NCBI RefSeq assembly: GCF_037126465.1 | Contig: NC_088201.1 | Span: forward strand, 85,464,273 to 85,528,272 | Length of the DNA: 64,000 nucleotides | Reading direction: 5' to 3' | Origin: Ornithodoros turicata | Lineage: Eukaryota > Arthropoda > Arachnida > Ixodida > Argasidae | Shown: positions 45,900 to 55,894 of the stretch, in pieces | Layout: the number at the start of each line of letters is the position of its first letter | How positions within the stretch are numbered: position 1 is the stretch's first letter | Notes under the pieces: model-generated | What the model was told of the DNA's origin: nothing | Databases searched by the model: none | Seen by the model: the letters and a program-made list of their open reading frames with translations, nothing else | Program-made: the position numbers and the translations under genes

Positions 45900-46175
45900 A
45901 ATGAGTATCTGTTTCTCTACGTGCAGCCATAGAAGCCATTTTAATCTGTAAGTTTGAATTTCAAACACGTCTAGCATCATTTACTTATTTTTTTAATGGC
46001 TTTTCCCCCCTGTTTATATATTGTCTATATATATATATATATATAAAGAGGGGCATATATAAAGAGGGGGAAAAGCCATTAAAAAAATAAGTAAATGATG
46101 CTAGACGTGTTTGAAATTCAAACTTACAGATTAAAATGGCTTCTATGGCTGCACGTAGAGAAACAGATACTCATT

Positions 46176-46236
46176 GAACGATGCGACAGCACCAGAGGAC
46201 ACGTGTTTCGCCGTGTTTGCGGCTCGTCGGCCCTGG
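46176..46236 (-). ncRNA. hammerhead-like motif, outer stem lost
   Basis: Core, stem II, GAAA and inner stem I are kept, but the 5' strand of the outer stem is replaced by a mirror fragment (46239-46291). Confidence 0.55.
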
Positions 46237-46403
46237 CTCAAACACGGTGAAACACGTGTCCTCTGGTGCTGTCGCATCGTTCAATGAGTATCTGTTTCTC
46301 TACGTGCAGCCATAGAAGCCATTTTAATCTGTAAGTTTGAATTTCAAACACGTCTAGCATCATTTACTTATTTTTTAATGGCTTTTCCCCCCTGTTTATA
46401 TAT

Positions 46404-46442
<39 letters not shown>

Positions 46443-46569
46443 AGGGGCATATATAAAGAGGGGGAAAAGCCATTAAAAAAATAAGTAAATGATGCTAGAC
46501 GTGTTTGAAATTCAAACTTACAGATTAAAATGGCTTCTATGGCTGCACGTAGAGAAACAGATACTCATT

Positions 46570-46630
46570 GAACGATGCGACAGCACCAGAGGACACGTGT
46601 TTCGCCGTGTTTGCGGCTCGTCGGCCCTGG
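46570..46630 (-). ncRNA. hammerhead-like motif, outer stem lost
   Basis: Same truncated form as 46176-46236, next to its own mirror fragment (46634-46686). This is the copy that adjoins the 3' UTR of the minus Penelope gene. Confidence 0.55.
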
Positions 46631-46700
46631 CTCAAACACGGCGAAACACGTGTCCTCTGGTGCTGTCGCATCGTTCAATGAGTATCTATATATATATCTA

Positions 46701-47033
46701 TAGCTGAAATAAATGGAAGACAGAAGACGAAAGTAGGGGAAGTAACAAAAAAGGGGTTTATTAAAACTTAAAAATCATAAAAGTTAGGGAGGATGTCTAC
46801 GTTACGGCGGAAGCTCCGCCTTCTTCGGGACAAAAGAGGTAAATGTGGCCACGAGGCTGATAAGGGGCTTGAGAATGACGTGGTCGCTTGGGGGAAATTC
46901 CCGCCACCTGGCGGTTGTCAATTGGGGAAATTCCAGAGCGTTTTTGTGTCAGGTCCAGGAGTGGGGTCATCGTCCTTGTGGGTCAGTGGGGATTTTGATC
47001 TGGCTGAAACGAGAAAAGGCAACAGGGTCTTAT
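46701..47033 (-). other. Penelope 3' UTR, minus copy
   Basis: Near reverse complement of 51279-51560. Contains an AATAAA-like signal (mirror of 51499-51504) and CCTCCCTAACTTTTATGATT. The 96-codon frames inside are artefacts present in both copies. Confidence 0.7.
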
Positions 47034-48327
47034 CTAGGTTGTTAGACTTCTTATTGTTGACAGCATGCCAGGGTCCTCGTTAATCGCCGATCGGAATTTG
47101 TAAATTAGGTAAGATTCCCGTTGTTCCCGGGAGCGGTCGGAGGTAAAGTTCGACTGGAGAATAAAAACTGAGGCTTCGTTGATTGAATGTTCTGGTTGTT
47201 TGAAATGGCGTGAGACTGGAAGATTAGGTTTCTTGGTAACATCCGATCGGTGATTGTTGAATCTAATTCGGAAAGAAGTTTTTGTCTGACCCACGTATTG
47301 GGCCCGGCATGTGTTGCATTGAATTACATAGATAATGTTGCATGAGTTACAGTCTACGTCTGCGTTGTTCTTGACGGTAAAGTTGGAATTCGTACTCATG
47401 ACCGTTTGTGCGGTCTGCATTAACTTGCAAATCTGGCATCTCCTGCCATTACATGGATGACAGCCCGCCGGAGGGCTAGTGGGTTCGCCTACTTTAGAGC
47501 GGACCAAGCTATCTTGTAAGTTACGTGTACGTCTGTAAGCGACACGTGGTGGATTAGGAAATACGTTTTTGGTGCGTTCTGACTGGAGAAGGATACTGTG
47601 GTGGCGGCTAAGTATGTTGTTAATGTTTGGGATATTTCCGGCGAATGTTACAGTTAAGTTCACGGCATTACTTTCTGATTTGTTTTGTCTTTTCTCCAGT
47701 AAGCTTAGACGGTTTGCCTTGCGAGCTCTGTTGAGAGCATCTTGAACTAGATCGGGTGGATACTGACGACCGACAAAGGTTTGTTGCAGCTGTTCTAAAT
47801 TTCTGTCCAGATCGTCGTCATTCGAGCAGATTCTCCTATACCAAAGGGCTTGACTATAGCGAATGGCCAGTTTCGTGTGGCGAGGATGACAACTATGGAA
47901 TGACAAGTACTGCTGATAGTCTGTGGGTTTACGGAACAGATCAGACGTTAAAACTCCATTGGTTAGCTTAATTTGAACATCAAGAAAGCTAACAGTGACG
48001 GCAGAATAGGTGTGAGTGAAGTTAATAGAAGTATGGAACCCATTGAAATCGCGTATAAATTCCAATAGGCTGTCTTCCGAATGTGGCCAGATCATAAATA
48101 TGTCATCAAGGTAGCGCTTGTATAAAGTGGGTTTGGCCTCACGCGTGCTCAAGAATGCTTCTTCTAGTGAACCCATGAATAGATTTGCATAGTTTGGTGC
48201 CATTTTAGTGCCCATAGCGGTGCCGTTGACTTGTAAATAGTGGCGATCGTTAAATTCAAAGTTGTTGTTCTTTAGGATCAGTTCTAGTAGAGTAGATACG
48301 ACAGATGGATCACAAGAAGAATCAGAG
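47034..48327 (-). pseudogene. Penelope RT C-terminal part and GIY-YIG endonuclease, minus copy
   Basis: Second half of the element's protein. Motifs in order: NGTAMGTKMAPNYANLFMG (RT motif 4), KRYLDDIFMIWP with the catalytic DD (near 48095-48120), SFLDVQI, LFRKPTD, a cysteine group CHPCNGRRCQIC (near 47450), then CNIIYVIQCNTCRAQYVGQT, the GIY-YIG core, and TAG at 47034. RT joined to GIY-YIG is diagnostic of Penelope-like elements. The frame is clean, but the upstream half is cut off by a MITE at 48330; apparent start residues at 48341 belong to that MITE. Confidence 0.93.
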
Positions 48328-48329
48328 TA

Positions 48330-48903
48330 CCGTATTTTCACGCGTATTAGCCGCGGCTTATCCGCGATTTTTTTTTCTCACGGGCGCCCTGCGACTTATC
48401 CACCGGTGCGGCTTATCTGATGACTATTTTTTCCTGGTATTTTCCTCATACGCCGATTTTAACGAAAGGGCCGACAGTGCCTCTGGAACAGCACTGCCCT
48501 GCAGATGCACGAACAGTGCGTAACAGGGACGGGTCCACATTCGAGTAGATTGATCTTCCTGGTGCATTCCCCCAAGCAGCTTTAAGGAAAGTGGTGACAG
48601 TGATTCACGTCTTCTGGAAGATCACTGACCCATCAGTCCACGAAAAACTCCCACAAGGGCACAATCCGATCTTGGTAGAACTCCAGAACTGACCTCCTCT
48701 GTTGTACACTGTGCCGATCCCGGAGTATGGACCACAGGGTTTATGGCCTTCTATATGGTCTCCTTTGTCGCACAAATCAGTCGTCTCGTATTGCCCGCGG
48801 CTTATCTGCGGGTGCGGCTTATCTGCCAGAAAATTTTCAAAACGTCCCAAAAAACGCGTCCTGCGGCTTATCTGCGGTGCGGCTTATACGCGTGAAAATA
48901 CGG
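48330..48903. mobile_element. MITE inside the Penelope RT gene, TA duplication
   Basis: CCGTATTTTCACGCGTATTA (48330) is mirrored by ATACGCGTGAAAATACGG (to 48903), with TA outside both ends. Internal short repeats GCGGCTTATCTGCGG recur several times. TA duplication and this end type fit a Tc1/mariner-dependent MITE. It splits the RT coding sequence, so it is younger than the Penelope insertion. Confidence 0.9.
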
Positions 48904-50127
48904 TACTTTGAAAAAGCCGCCTCGGCTGCAGCTATGCCATCATCGTGGGGAATATTGGTATACAGGGAAGAAACATCTAACATAACTAGGAGACTAGATG
49001 GGGGTGGCTGACATTGATTTAGTATTTGCAGGAAGTGATTGGTGTCCTTGATGTACGATGGTAGTCGCGGGGTTATGTCCTTAAGAAGATGATCTACGAA
49101 ACTAGAGAGTTTTTCAGTGGCTGTCCCATTGCAGGAGACGATTGAGCGTCCGGGGTTCCCCGGTTTATGAATCTTTGGGAGCATGTAGAATCTACCTGGC
49201 TTTGAGTTACGGGGAAGAAGGTATTCATATACCGCCGAATCGATCTTCTTTGCGGCCTTTAATGCCTTTAGATGTTTTGTGATATCTGAAACAATCTGTA
49301 CCGTGGGATCAGTGTCTAAAGTTTTGTAAAACGTGGCACAAGCCAATTGTCGCAGTCCCTCATCGATATAATCCTGCATATTCATTACGACAATTGCACC
49401 ACCTTTATCTGCCCTTTTGATTATTAGGTTTTTCGATTTTTTAAGATGCGACAGACTACTTTGCTCGGCTTGACTCAAATTTGGTTTGGTTTTGCGGGAA
49501 CAGGGATTATATGAAGTAATTATATCTTTTTGAACTGCTTTTATATATATATCAAGAGCTTTTTCGCGATTGGGCTCTGGCGTAAATTCACACGGTGGCT
49601 TGAAAGGTTTGGGTGTTGTATCAGGCTTATCATGAAAATACTCTTTCAGACGCATACGTCGGGCAAAATTATCTAAATCGAGATGGAGTTGGTATTCGTC
49701 TACCTTGCTATTATTTGGGCAGAATGAAAGCCCACGGCTAAGAAGTGATAGTTCAGAATCGCTGAGGGGGTGGGACGACAAATTAACAACATTTTGAGGT
49801 GACGTATTGGTTGTGTTGTCATCAGCGTTAGGATTTTGATTGTCACAGTGTTCGGTTTCACCTTGGGAATCTAACGAGGGAGTAATTATGTTACTACTAC
49901 CTGCGAGTTTCGCGTTATATTTAGACATAAGGTCAGGATCTATCTGGTCCCTTGTCATTTTTTTACGTTTGGTGTTATTCACAGTTTCTTCCAAGTTCCT
50001 AGTGAACTGTGCCAATTCTGACTCATGCGCGTCCGTAAGGGTCACAGTATCGCGGAGCTTTTTTTTTTCGTGGAGCGAGTTTTAGCTTGCTGAGATATTT
50101 CTGCAGTTGTTTCCTCACAGTGGGCTA
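48904..50127 (-). pseudogene. Penelope RT N-terminal part, minus copy
   Basis: First half of the element protein, separated from the rest by the MITE. The frame is open back to the junction at about 50132, so no true start is assigned; an apparent GTG start at 50045 is arbitrary. Motifs: SLSHLKKSKNLIIKRADKGG and AIVVMN (RT motif 1 region), KPGRFYMLPKIHKPGNPGRS (motif 2), LLVMLDVSSLYTNIPHDDG with the first catalytic Asp (near 48975). A lysine run coded by a T-run at 50060-50070 is a possible slip site. No internal stop. Confidence 0.9.
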
Positions 50128-50132
50128 TTGGA

Positions 50133-51278
50133 ACTTTATACAAGCGCTACCTTGATGACATATTTATGATCTGGCCACATTCGGAACACAGCCTATTGCA
50201 ATTTATACGCGATTTCAATGAGTTCCATACTTCTATTAACTTCACTCACACCTATTCTGCCGTCACTGTTAGCTTTCTTGATGTTCAAATTAAGCTAAGC
50301 AATGGAGTTTTAACGTCTGATCTGTTCCGTAAACCCACAGACTCTCAGCAGTACTTGTCATTCCATAGTTGTCATCCTCGCCACACGAAACTGGCCATTC
50401 CCTATAGTCAAGCCCTTTGGTATAGGAGAATCTGCTCGAATGACGACGATCTGGACAGAAATTTAGAACAGCTGCAACAAACCTTTGTCGGTCGTCAGTA
50501 TCCACCCGATCTAGTTCAAGATGCTCTCAATAGAGCTCGCAAGACAAACCGTCTAAGCTTACTGGGGAAAAGACAAAACAAATCAGAAAGTAATGCCGTG
50601 AACTTAACTGTAACATTCGCCGGAAATATCCCAAACATTAACAACATACTTAGCCGCCACCACAGTATCCTTCTCCAGTCAGAACGCACGAAAAACATAT
50701 TTCCTATTCCACCACGTGTCGCTTACAGACGTACACGTAACTTACAAGATAGCTTGGTCCGCTCTAAAGTAGGCGGACCCACTAGCCCTCCGGCGGGCTG
50801 TCATCCATGTAATGGCAGGAGATGCCAGATTTGCAAGTTAATGCAGACCGCACAAACGGTCAGAAGTACGAATTCCAACTTTACCGTCAAGATCAACGCA
50901 GACGTAGACTGTAACTCATGCAACGTTATCTATGTAATCCAATGCAACACATGCCGGGCCCAATACGTGGGTCAGACAAAAATTTCTTTCCGAATTAGAT
51001 TCAACAATCACCGATCGGATGTTACCAAGAAACCTAATCTTCCAGTCTCACGCCATTTCAAACAACCAGAACATTCAATCAACAAAGCCTCAGTTTTTAT
51101 TCTCCAGTCGAACTTTACCTCCGACCGCTCCCGAGAACAACGGGAATCTTACCTAATTTACAAATTCCGATCGGCCATTAACGAGGACCCTGGCATGCTG
51201 TCAACAATAAGAAGTCTAACAACCTGGATAAGACCCTGTTGCCTTTTCTCGTTTCAGCCAGATCAAAATCCCCACTGA
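50133..51278 (+). CDS. Penelope RT/GIY-YIG, 5'-truncated plus copy
   Basis: Homology to the minus copy begins abruptly at ACTTTATACAAGCG (50133), just before YLDDIFMIW, so RT motifs 1-4 are missing. From there the frame is continuous through LFRKPTD, CHPCNGRRCQIC and the GIY-YIG core (CNVIYVIQCNTCRAQYVGQT). The stop used by the minus copy is TGG here, adding about 20 residues (WIRPCCLFSFQPDQNPH) before a stop at 51276. The copies are almost identical. It cannot encode an active RT but could serve as an inverted terminal repeat. Confidence 0.9.
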   Translation, partial: TLYKRYLDDIFMIWPHSEHSLLQFIRDFNEFHTSINFTHTYSAVTVSFLDVQIKLSNGVLTSDLFRKPTDSQQYLSFHSCHPRHTKLAIPYSQALWYRRICSNDDDLDRNLEQLQQTFVGRQYPPDLVQDALNRARKTNRLSLLGKRQNKSESNAVNLTVTFAGNIPNINNILSRHHSILLQSERTKNIFPIPPRVAYRRTRNLQDSLVRSKVGGPTSPPAGCHPCNGRRCQICKLMQTAQTVRSTNSNFTVKINADVDCNSCNVIYVIQCNTCRAQYVGQTKISFRIRFNNHRSDVTKKPNLPVSRHFKQPEHSINKASVFILQSNFTSDRSREQRESYLIYKFRSAINEDPGMLSTIRSLTTWIRPCCLFSFQPDQNPH

Positions 51279-51560
51279 CCCACAAGGACGATGACCCCAC
51301 TCCTGGACCTGACACAAAAACGCTCTGGAATTTCCCCAATTGACAACCGCCGGGTGGCGGGAATTTCCCCCAAGCGACCACGTCATTCTCAAGCCCCTTA
51401 TCAGCCTCGTGGCCACATTTAGCTCTTTTGTCCCGAAGAAGGCGGAGCTTCCGCCGTAACGTAGACATCCTCCCTAACTTTTATGATTTTTAAGTTTTAA
51501 TAAACCCCTTTTTTGTTACTTCCCCTACTTTCGTCTTCTGTCTTCCATTTATTTCAACTA
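51279..51560 (+). other. Penelope 3' UTR, plus copy
   Basis: Includes AATAAA at 51499-51504 and a GTTACTTCCCCTACTTTCGT stretch shared with the mirror copy. Confidence 0.7.
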
Positions 51561-51630
51561 TAGATATATATATAGATACTCATTGAACGATGCGACAGCA
51601 CCAGAGGACACGTGTTTCGCCGTGTTTGAG

Positions 51631-51691
51631 CCAGGGCCGACGAGCCGCAAACACGGCGAAACACGTGTCCTCTGGTGCTGTCGCATCGTTC
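51631..51691 (+). ncRNA. hammerhead-like motif, outer stem lost
   Basis: Mirror of the 46570-46630 copy: inner stem I, core with C at U4, stem II, GAAA and GTC are present; it adjoins the 3' UTR of the plus Penelope copy. Confidence 0.55.
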
Positions 51692-51960
51692 AATGAGTAT
51701 CTGTTTCTCTACGTGCAGCCATAGAAGCCATTTTAATCTGTAAGTTCGAATTTCAAACACGTCTAGCATCATTTACTTATTTTTTTAATGGCTTTTCCCC
51801 CTCTTTATATATGCCCCTCTTTATATATATATATATATATATATAAACAGGGGGGAAAAGCCATTAAAAAAATAAGTAAATGATGCTGGACGTGTTTGAA
51901 ATTCAAACTTACAGATTAGAATGGCTTCTATGGCTGCACGTAGAGAAACAGATACTCATT

Positions 51961-52038
51961 GAACGATGCGACAGCACCAGAGGACACGTGTTTCGCAGTG
52001 TTTGCGGCTCGTCGGCCCTGGGTAGCTGCGCATCGTTC
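51961..52038 (-). ncRNA. hammerhead-like motif, stem II mismatch
   Basis: Full outer and inner stem I, but stem II reads GCCG against CTGC, one mismatch, so this copy is probably weaker. Confidence 0.55.
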
Positions 52039-52319
52039 GGGATTGGCAAACCAGGGGTCACTCGGCGAGCGATATACACCTGGGAGGGTGACTGAGCACT
52101 CCTCAATGCCACAGTACAAGCCAGTGAACAGTGCAGCCATAGAAGCCATTTTAATCTGTAAGTTTGAATTTCAAACACGTCTAGCATCATTTACTTATTT
52201 TTTTAATGGCTTTTCCCCCCTCTTTATAATTCACTGGCTTGCACTGTGGCATTGAGGAGTGCTCAGTCACCCTCCCAGGTGTATATCGCTCGTCGAGTGA
52301 CCCCTGGTTTGCCAATCCC

Positions 52320-52397
52320 GAACGATGCGCAGTTACCCAGGGCCGACGAGCCGCAAACACGGCGAAACACGTGTCCTCTGGTGCTGTCGCATCGTTC
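52320..52397 (+). ncRNA. hammerhead-ribozyme-like motif, complete
   Basis: Complete fold as at 45822-45899; the internal loop base differs (CAGTTAC), as in the 45462 copy. Core again CCGACGA. Confidence 0.68.
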
Positions 52398-52607
52398 AAT
52401 GAGTATCTGTTTCTCTACGTGCAGCCATAGAAGCCATTTTAATCTGTAAGTTTCAATTTCAAACACGTCTAGCATCATTTACTTATTTTTTTCATGGCTT
52501 TTCCCCCCTCTTTATAATTCACTGGCTTGCACTGTGGCATTGGGGAGTGCTCAGTCACCCTCCCAGGTGTATATCGCTCGCTGAGTGACCCCTGGTTTGC
52601 CAATCCC

Positions 52608-52685
52608 GAACGATGCGCAGCTACCCAGGGCCGACGAGCCGCAAACACGGCGAAACACGTGTCCTCTGGTGCTGTCGCATCGTTC
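52608..52685 (+). ncRNA. hammerhead-ribozyme-like motif, complete
   Basis: Complete fold; last unit of the complex before the (TA)n tract. Confidence 0.68.
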
Positions 52686-52692
52686 AATGAGT

Positions 52693-52733
52693 ATATATAT
52701 ATATATATATATAGATATATATATATACATATA
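52693..52733. repeat. (TA)n tract, right border
   Basis: TA-rich tract between the last hammerhead unit and foldback 2. Confidence 0.85.
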
Positions 52734-53633
52734 CAGGGTGTCCACGCTAAGTGTGAACAGATTTTTTAAAAATATATATAACACTTTTTCCAAGATGAAA
52801 TCAATTGCAATATAGCATATGCTAAAGGGCACTCCCTAGCAGGGCATTAGCAAAGTCCAAAGGCAATGTCTTAATTAACTTTCATTACTTAACTTTTTAA
52901 TTATAAAAGCTACAAAGTTGTCCCAATGAGAACATCTGTTCCTTTCGGTCACCTGACATCGTAGCCGTTTTCAGAACAAAAATCCGTTCGATAGATCGCC
53001 CGCAAAAAATTCGTGAAGGAACGCCATTTTTTCTTTATTTTGTTCATTGCGCTTCTTAGAAGACGCGTATTTCCTTCATCCCCAACGGGAGAGGGAGAAA
53101 GAGCATACTATCGTCGCCTCTCGCGTCCTGGAAAAAAGATTAAAAGGAAACAGAAAATGCAACCCAAGATAAGGCCAGTTCCGATAGAGTCACCGATACA
53201 TTTGTTTTTGTTTTGTTTCCGCAAGTTAAAGCTCATCTTCGACGCATGAGGCGGCACTGTGCTCCTTCCCCCTCTCCCGTTGGGGATGAAGGAAATACGC
53301 GTCTTCTAAGAAGTGCAATGAACAAAATAAAGAAAAAAATGGCGTTGCTTCACGAATTTTTTGCGGGCGATCTATCGACCGGATTTTTGTTCTGAAAACG
53401 GCTACGATATCAGGTGACCGAAAGGAATAGATGTTCTCATTGGGACAACTTTGTAGCTTTTATAATTAAAAAGTTAATTAACGAAAGTTAGTTAAGACAT
53501 TGCCTTTGGACTTTGCTAATGCCCTGCTAGGGAGTGCCCTTCAGCATATGCTATATTGCAATTGATTTCATCTTGGAAAAAGTGTTATATATATTCTTTA
53601 AAAAATCTGTTCACACTTAGCGTGGACACCCTG
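52734..53633. mobile_element. large foldback element 2, CAGGGTGTCC ends, TA flanks
   Basis: CAGGGTGTCCACGCTAAGTG (52734) is mirrored by CACTTAGCGTGGACACCCTG (to 53633), TA on both sides. Arms of about 390 bp match closely (AAGGCAATGTCTTAATTAAC / GTTAAGACATTGCC; CCCAACGGGAGAGGG / CCCTCTCCCGTTGGGG), with a centre near 53110-53260. Only the outer ten bases are shared with foldback 1; the arms differ. Confidence 0.88.
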
Positions 53634-53639
53634 TATATG

Positions 53640-53985
53640 CTGGCTCCTCCTTGGCATAAAGCAAAAATGCCACAATGACATGCCTGCCCTCTTTATCTAT
53701 AGCTAAAGTCAGAATCTGGTGGAAAATCTGTGGGCATGTAAAAAAGTTCCGTCGGCGAAGAGTTCTCTGCTCTCTGCAAGCAGACGGAGGTGCTCATCAG
53801 TCGAAAAACACAGGACGTGCTGGCCATTGAACTCCTCATTGAACAGCAGAAACCTCCTGCCACTCACTGTATGAGCATATTGCTCAGTTAGTTGAATCTC
53901 GGCAGCAGTCTGAGGCAGGGGAGGCTCTTCTCCCTATATATGATGCCCTGCAGGGTATGGTATGATGGAATCTCCTCAAGCACTG
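53640..53985 (-). pseudogene. MULE transposase exon (MULE domain start), truncated by foldback 2
   Basis: Minus strand; preceded by a TTCAATTGCAG acceptor (53998). SDAVLEEIPSYHTLQGIIYR, then after a one-base shift LPQTAAEIQLTEQY, RRFLLFNEEFNGQHVLCFST, DEHLRLLAESRELFADGTFL. The LLF...FGTDE-x-LRLL-x-x-SR-x-x-x-x-DGTF pattern is the start of Mutator-like (MULE) transposases, with the first catalytic Asp in DGTF. The rest is lost at the foldback junction. Stop codons follow near 53690. Confidence 0.65.
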
Positions 53986-54211
53986 CATCAGAAACCTGCA
54001 ATTGAACGGTGCAATCACCACACAGATCTTCTTCTTTCAGTTTTTGTGATGCTGTTTTTGGTTTTCGTTAATGTTGTGTGCTTTGTTTTTTCTTTGATTG
54101 ATGCATTTTTGTGTGGCTTGTGTGTTTGCATAAAAAGTACTTACATCAATGGTGTTTTGTTCCTCCGTTCAAAACACTGCAAAACTGTATATTGCTCACA
54201 GTTTCCATTTT

Positions 54212-54535
54212 GTGATCTAAATTCTAATTTGATAATTGTGGAGTAAAATTCTACATTGCATATTAAATGTGTCCTCAAATTCCAATCTCAAATTGTGGTA
54301 CCACTTGTAAAATTCAAAGTTCCGATTCTTTGCCTCGAAACCGTGCCAAATTCTGCGTTGCTTTGCTTCTATTTCGTGGTCTAAATTCTAAATTGACAAT
54401 TGTTGTGTCAGATTCTAAATTGCACACTAAATTTGTCCCCAAATTGCAATGTCAAAACAGTGGTACCACCTTTAACATTCAAAATTTTGTTTCAAATCTA
54501 TGCCAATTTGTTATTAAGTTTTTATTTAGTGGTCT
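54212..54535 (+). repeat. degenerate tandem repeat, about 165 bp period, two units
   Basis: GTGATCTAAATTCTAATTTG and GTGGTCTAAATTCTAAATTG start successive units; both include CAAATTGCAAT/CAAATTCCAAT, GTGGTACCACTT/GTGGTACCACCTTT and GTGCCAAATT/ATGCCAATTT. A third start is at 54529. It lies in a presumed MULE intron. Confidence 0.6.
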
Positions 54536-54691
54536 AAATCTAATTTGTCCATTCCTATGTGTTTCTGTGATTACATGACAGCATTATCCTCCTTGTGACA
54601 TGTGACATTGAGGTGATTCTCACAGAACAATGCACACTGCATCATGAATTTGTCGTACCACTTGTCGTGACACTATGCAAACGCTACTCAC

Positions 54692-54834
54692 CTGTGCGGT
54701 GTCCAGGGCAACCAACTCCTGTTCGTAAATGTCATGTGCCGCAGCATGTGGCTGCTCTCTTGCTCTCTGCTTTAGCTGGTCCCTCAGGTGGTCTTCCGTA
54801 GCGCAGCCAACATGTGGAGGGTGGTTGTGATCTC
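54692..54834 (-). pseudogene. MULE gene middle exon
   Basis: Minus strand, between acceptor ATACTCTTCTAG (54835) and donor CAG/GTGAGT (54691). Reads DHNHPPHVGCATEDHLRDQL then KQRARQQPHAAAHDIYEQEL, clean in one frame. HNH at its start completes the FLYWCH finger begun in the upstream exon; the A-x-x-IY-x-x-EL run precedes the MULE domain in related proteins. Confidence 0.62.
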
Positions 54835-54835
54835 C

Positions 54836-55890
54836 TAGAAGAGTATGTAAGCATGTATTTCATAGGTATTTTTTGTGCAGACACGTTGACACTGCTTTGC
54901 AATAGCCATGAAGTTTCAGCTACAATTATAAAAAGGGAACGTCAACCAAATTGCAGCATTACTTATTGAAAGATGAGATTCTGGTATATGGCACCAGATT
55001 TCACTAAGTGAAATTAATTCCTGAACTTTGCTGTGCAAATGAGCTGAAACCAGAACCTTTTCGAATACAGAAGGAGCACCAGGCATTCCACATTATGACA
55101 TTGTGTTTTGAAGCTGTGTTGTTAGAGTAGTATTAATTGTTTGGGCAAGTTAAGCTTTGTTCGGAACACACAAAGGCAAGGTTGCATTGCTTCAGCACTC
55201 GTCAACTTCATAGTTTCACTTTGTCCACATAGCGAAATTTGGCATTTGAATCTCCAGGTATATTTGCTTCTCTCAGGTATTGAATACAAATGATATATTT
55301 CAATAATGATTAGCTCCCATTCTGCTGTCTCGCGTTTCACATAAAACAAGTAACGAATAAGTCAATTAATGAATCTTAACTAGTTGTCCAACAGTTACAT
55401 ATGCTACTATAGAGGATATCCGCCTGGCTGCGTAATCCACCTGCGAAAATGGCAACTGCATTTCTCCCACAGAATTTTCATTAAAATTGTGTTTCGAATT
55501 TTAAAAAAAAAACGAAAAGAGAACACTCTGTATAACGGTGGTAGTAATTAGAAGTTAATTTGTGCCAATGAGGTATATCTCATAAAGCTTTTACAAAATT
55601 TGAGACATTATTTCAGTATACATGGGGAGACCTTTTAGTGCCAAGAGGTTATACCACAGTCCATGTGCAGCTAGGTCATGCAGATTATTTAGAGTTCACT
55701 TGGTGGACTGTCCATTATTATTATCAATCCATCCAATACAATGTTCATGGAATTTCATCATACCAAAATAAAGTCTTTTTTCATGGAATTTCCTTTGTGT
55801 AGACGGGAAAAAGATATTTCACTATTACGTTTATTTGCCTACTGACATCTATGGTGTACCCGTAGTTCGTGCGTGTTGTAATGCCCAAAC
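54836..55890. other. presumed MULE intron; no other feature
   Basis: AT-rich, no coding motif. A-run at 55503-55511. Confidence 0.4.
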
Positions 55891-55894
55891 TTAC

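Larger units (their letters stand above)
45453..46700. repeat. left cluster of Penelope terminal units
   Basis: Units of about 190-290 bp alternate in strand. Landmarks: TTCCCCCC/GGGGGGAA, AAAAGCCATTAAAAAAATAA, ATGATGCTAGACGTGTTTGA, AGATTAAAATGGCTTCTATG, GCACGTAGAGAAACAGATAC, then the hammerhead stretch. (TA)n tracts at 46027-46045 and 46409-46438 separate sub-blocks. Near-identity between units suggests recent origin or gene conversion. Confidence 0.85.
45453..52695. mobile_element. Penelope-like element complex, large imperfect palindrome
   Basis: Two RT/GIY-YIG gene copies point outward from about 50133 (minus copy 46701-50132, plus copy 50133-51560). Both continue into 3' UTRs and then into inverted clusters of a hammerhead-bearing unit (45453-46700, 51560-52695). 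The outermost bases on both sides are the same unit in mirror orientation (ATACTCATTGAACGATGCG). Inverted, 5'-truncated partner copies acting as terminal repeats are known for Penelope elements. Confidence 0.85.
51560..52695. repeat. right cluster of Penelope terminal units
   Basis: Mirror counterpart of 45453-46700 with the same landmarks, but not the same number or order of units: at least four hammerhead stretches here in minus and plus orientation. A (TA)n tract at 51823-51845 lies between sub-blocks. Confidence 0.85.

Noticed and set aside
45345..46707. many 60-98-codon frames in the Penelope flanks
   Set aside because: The same frames recur in each inverted unit on both strands; the conserved feature is the RNA fold, not a protein.
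48330..48341. start codon of the Penelope C-terminal ORF
   Set aside because: The first residues of that frame are encoded by the inserted MITE.
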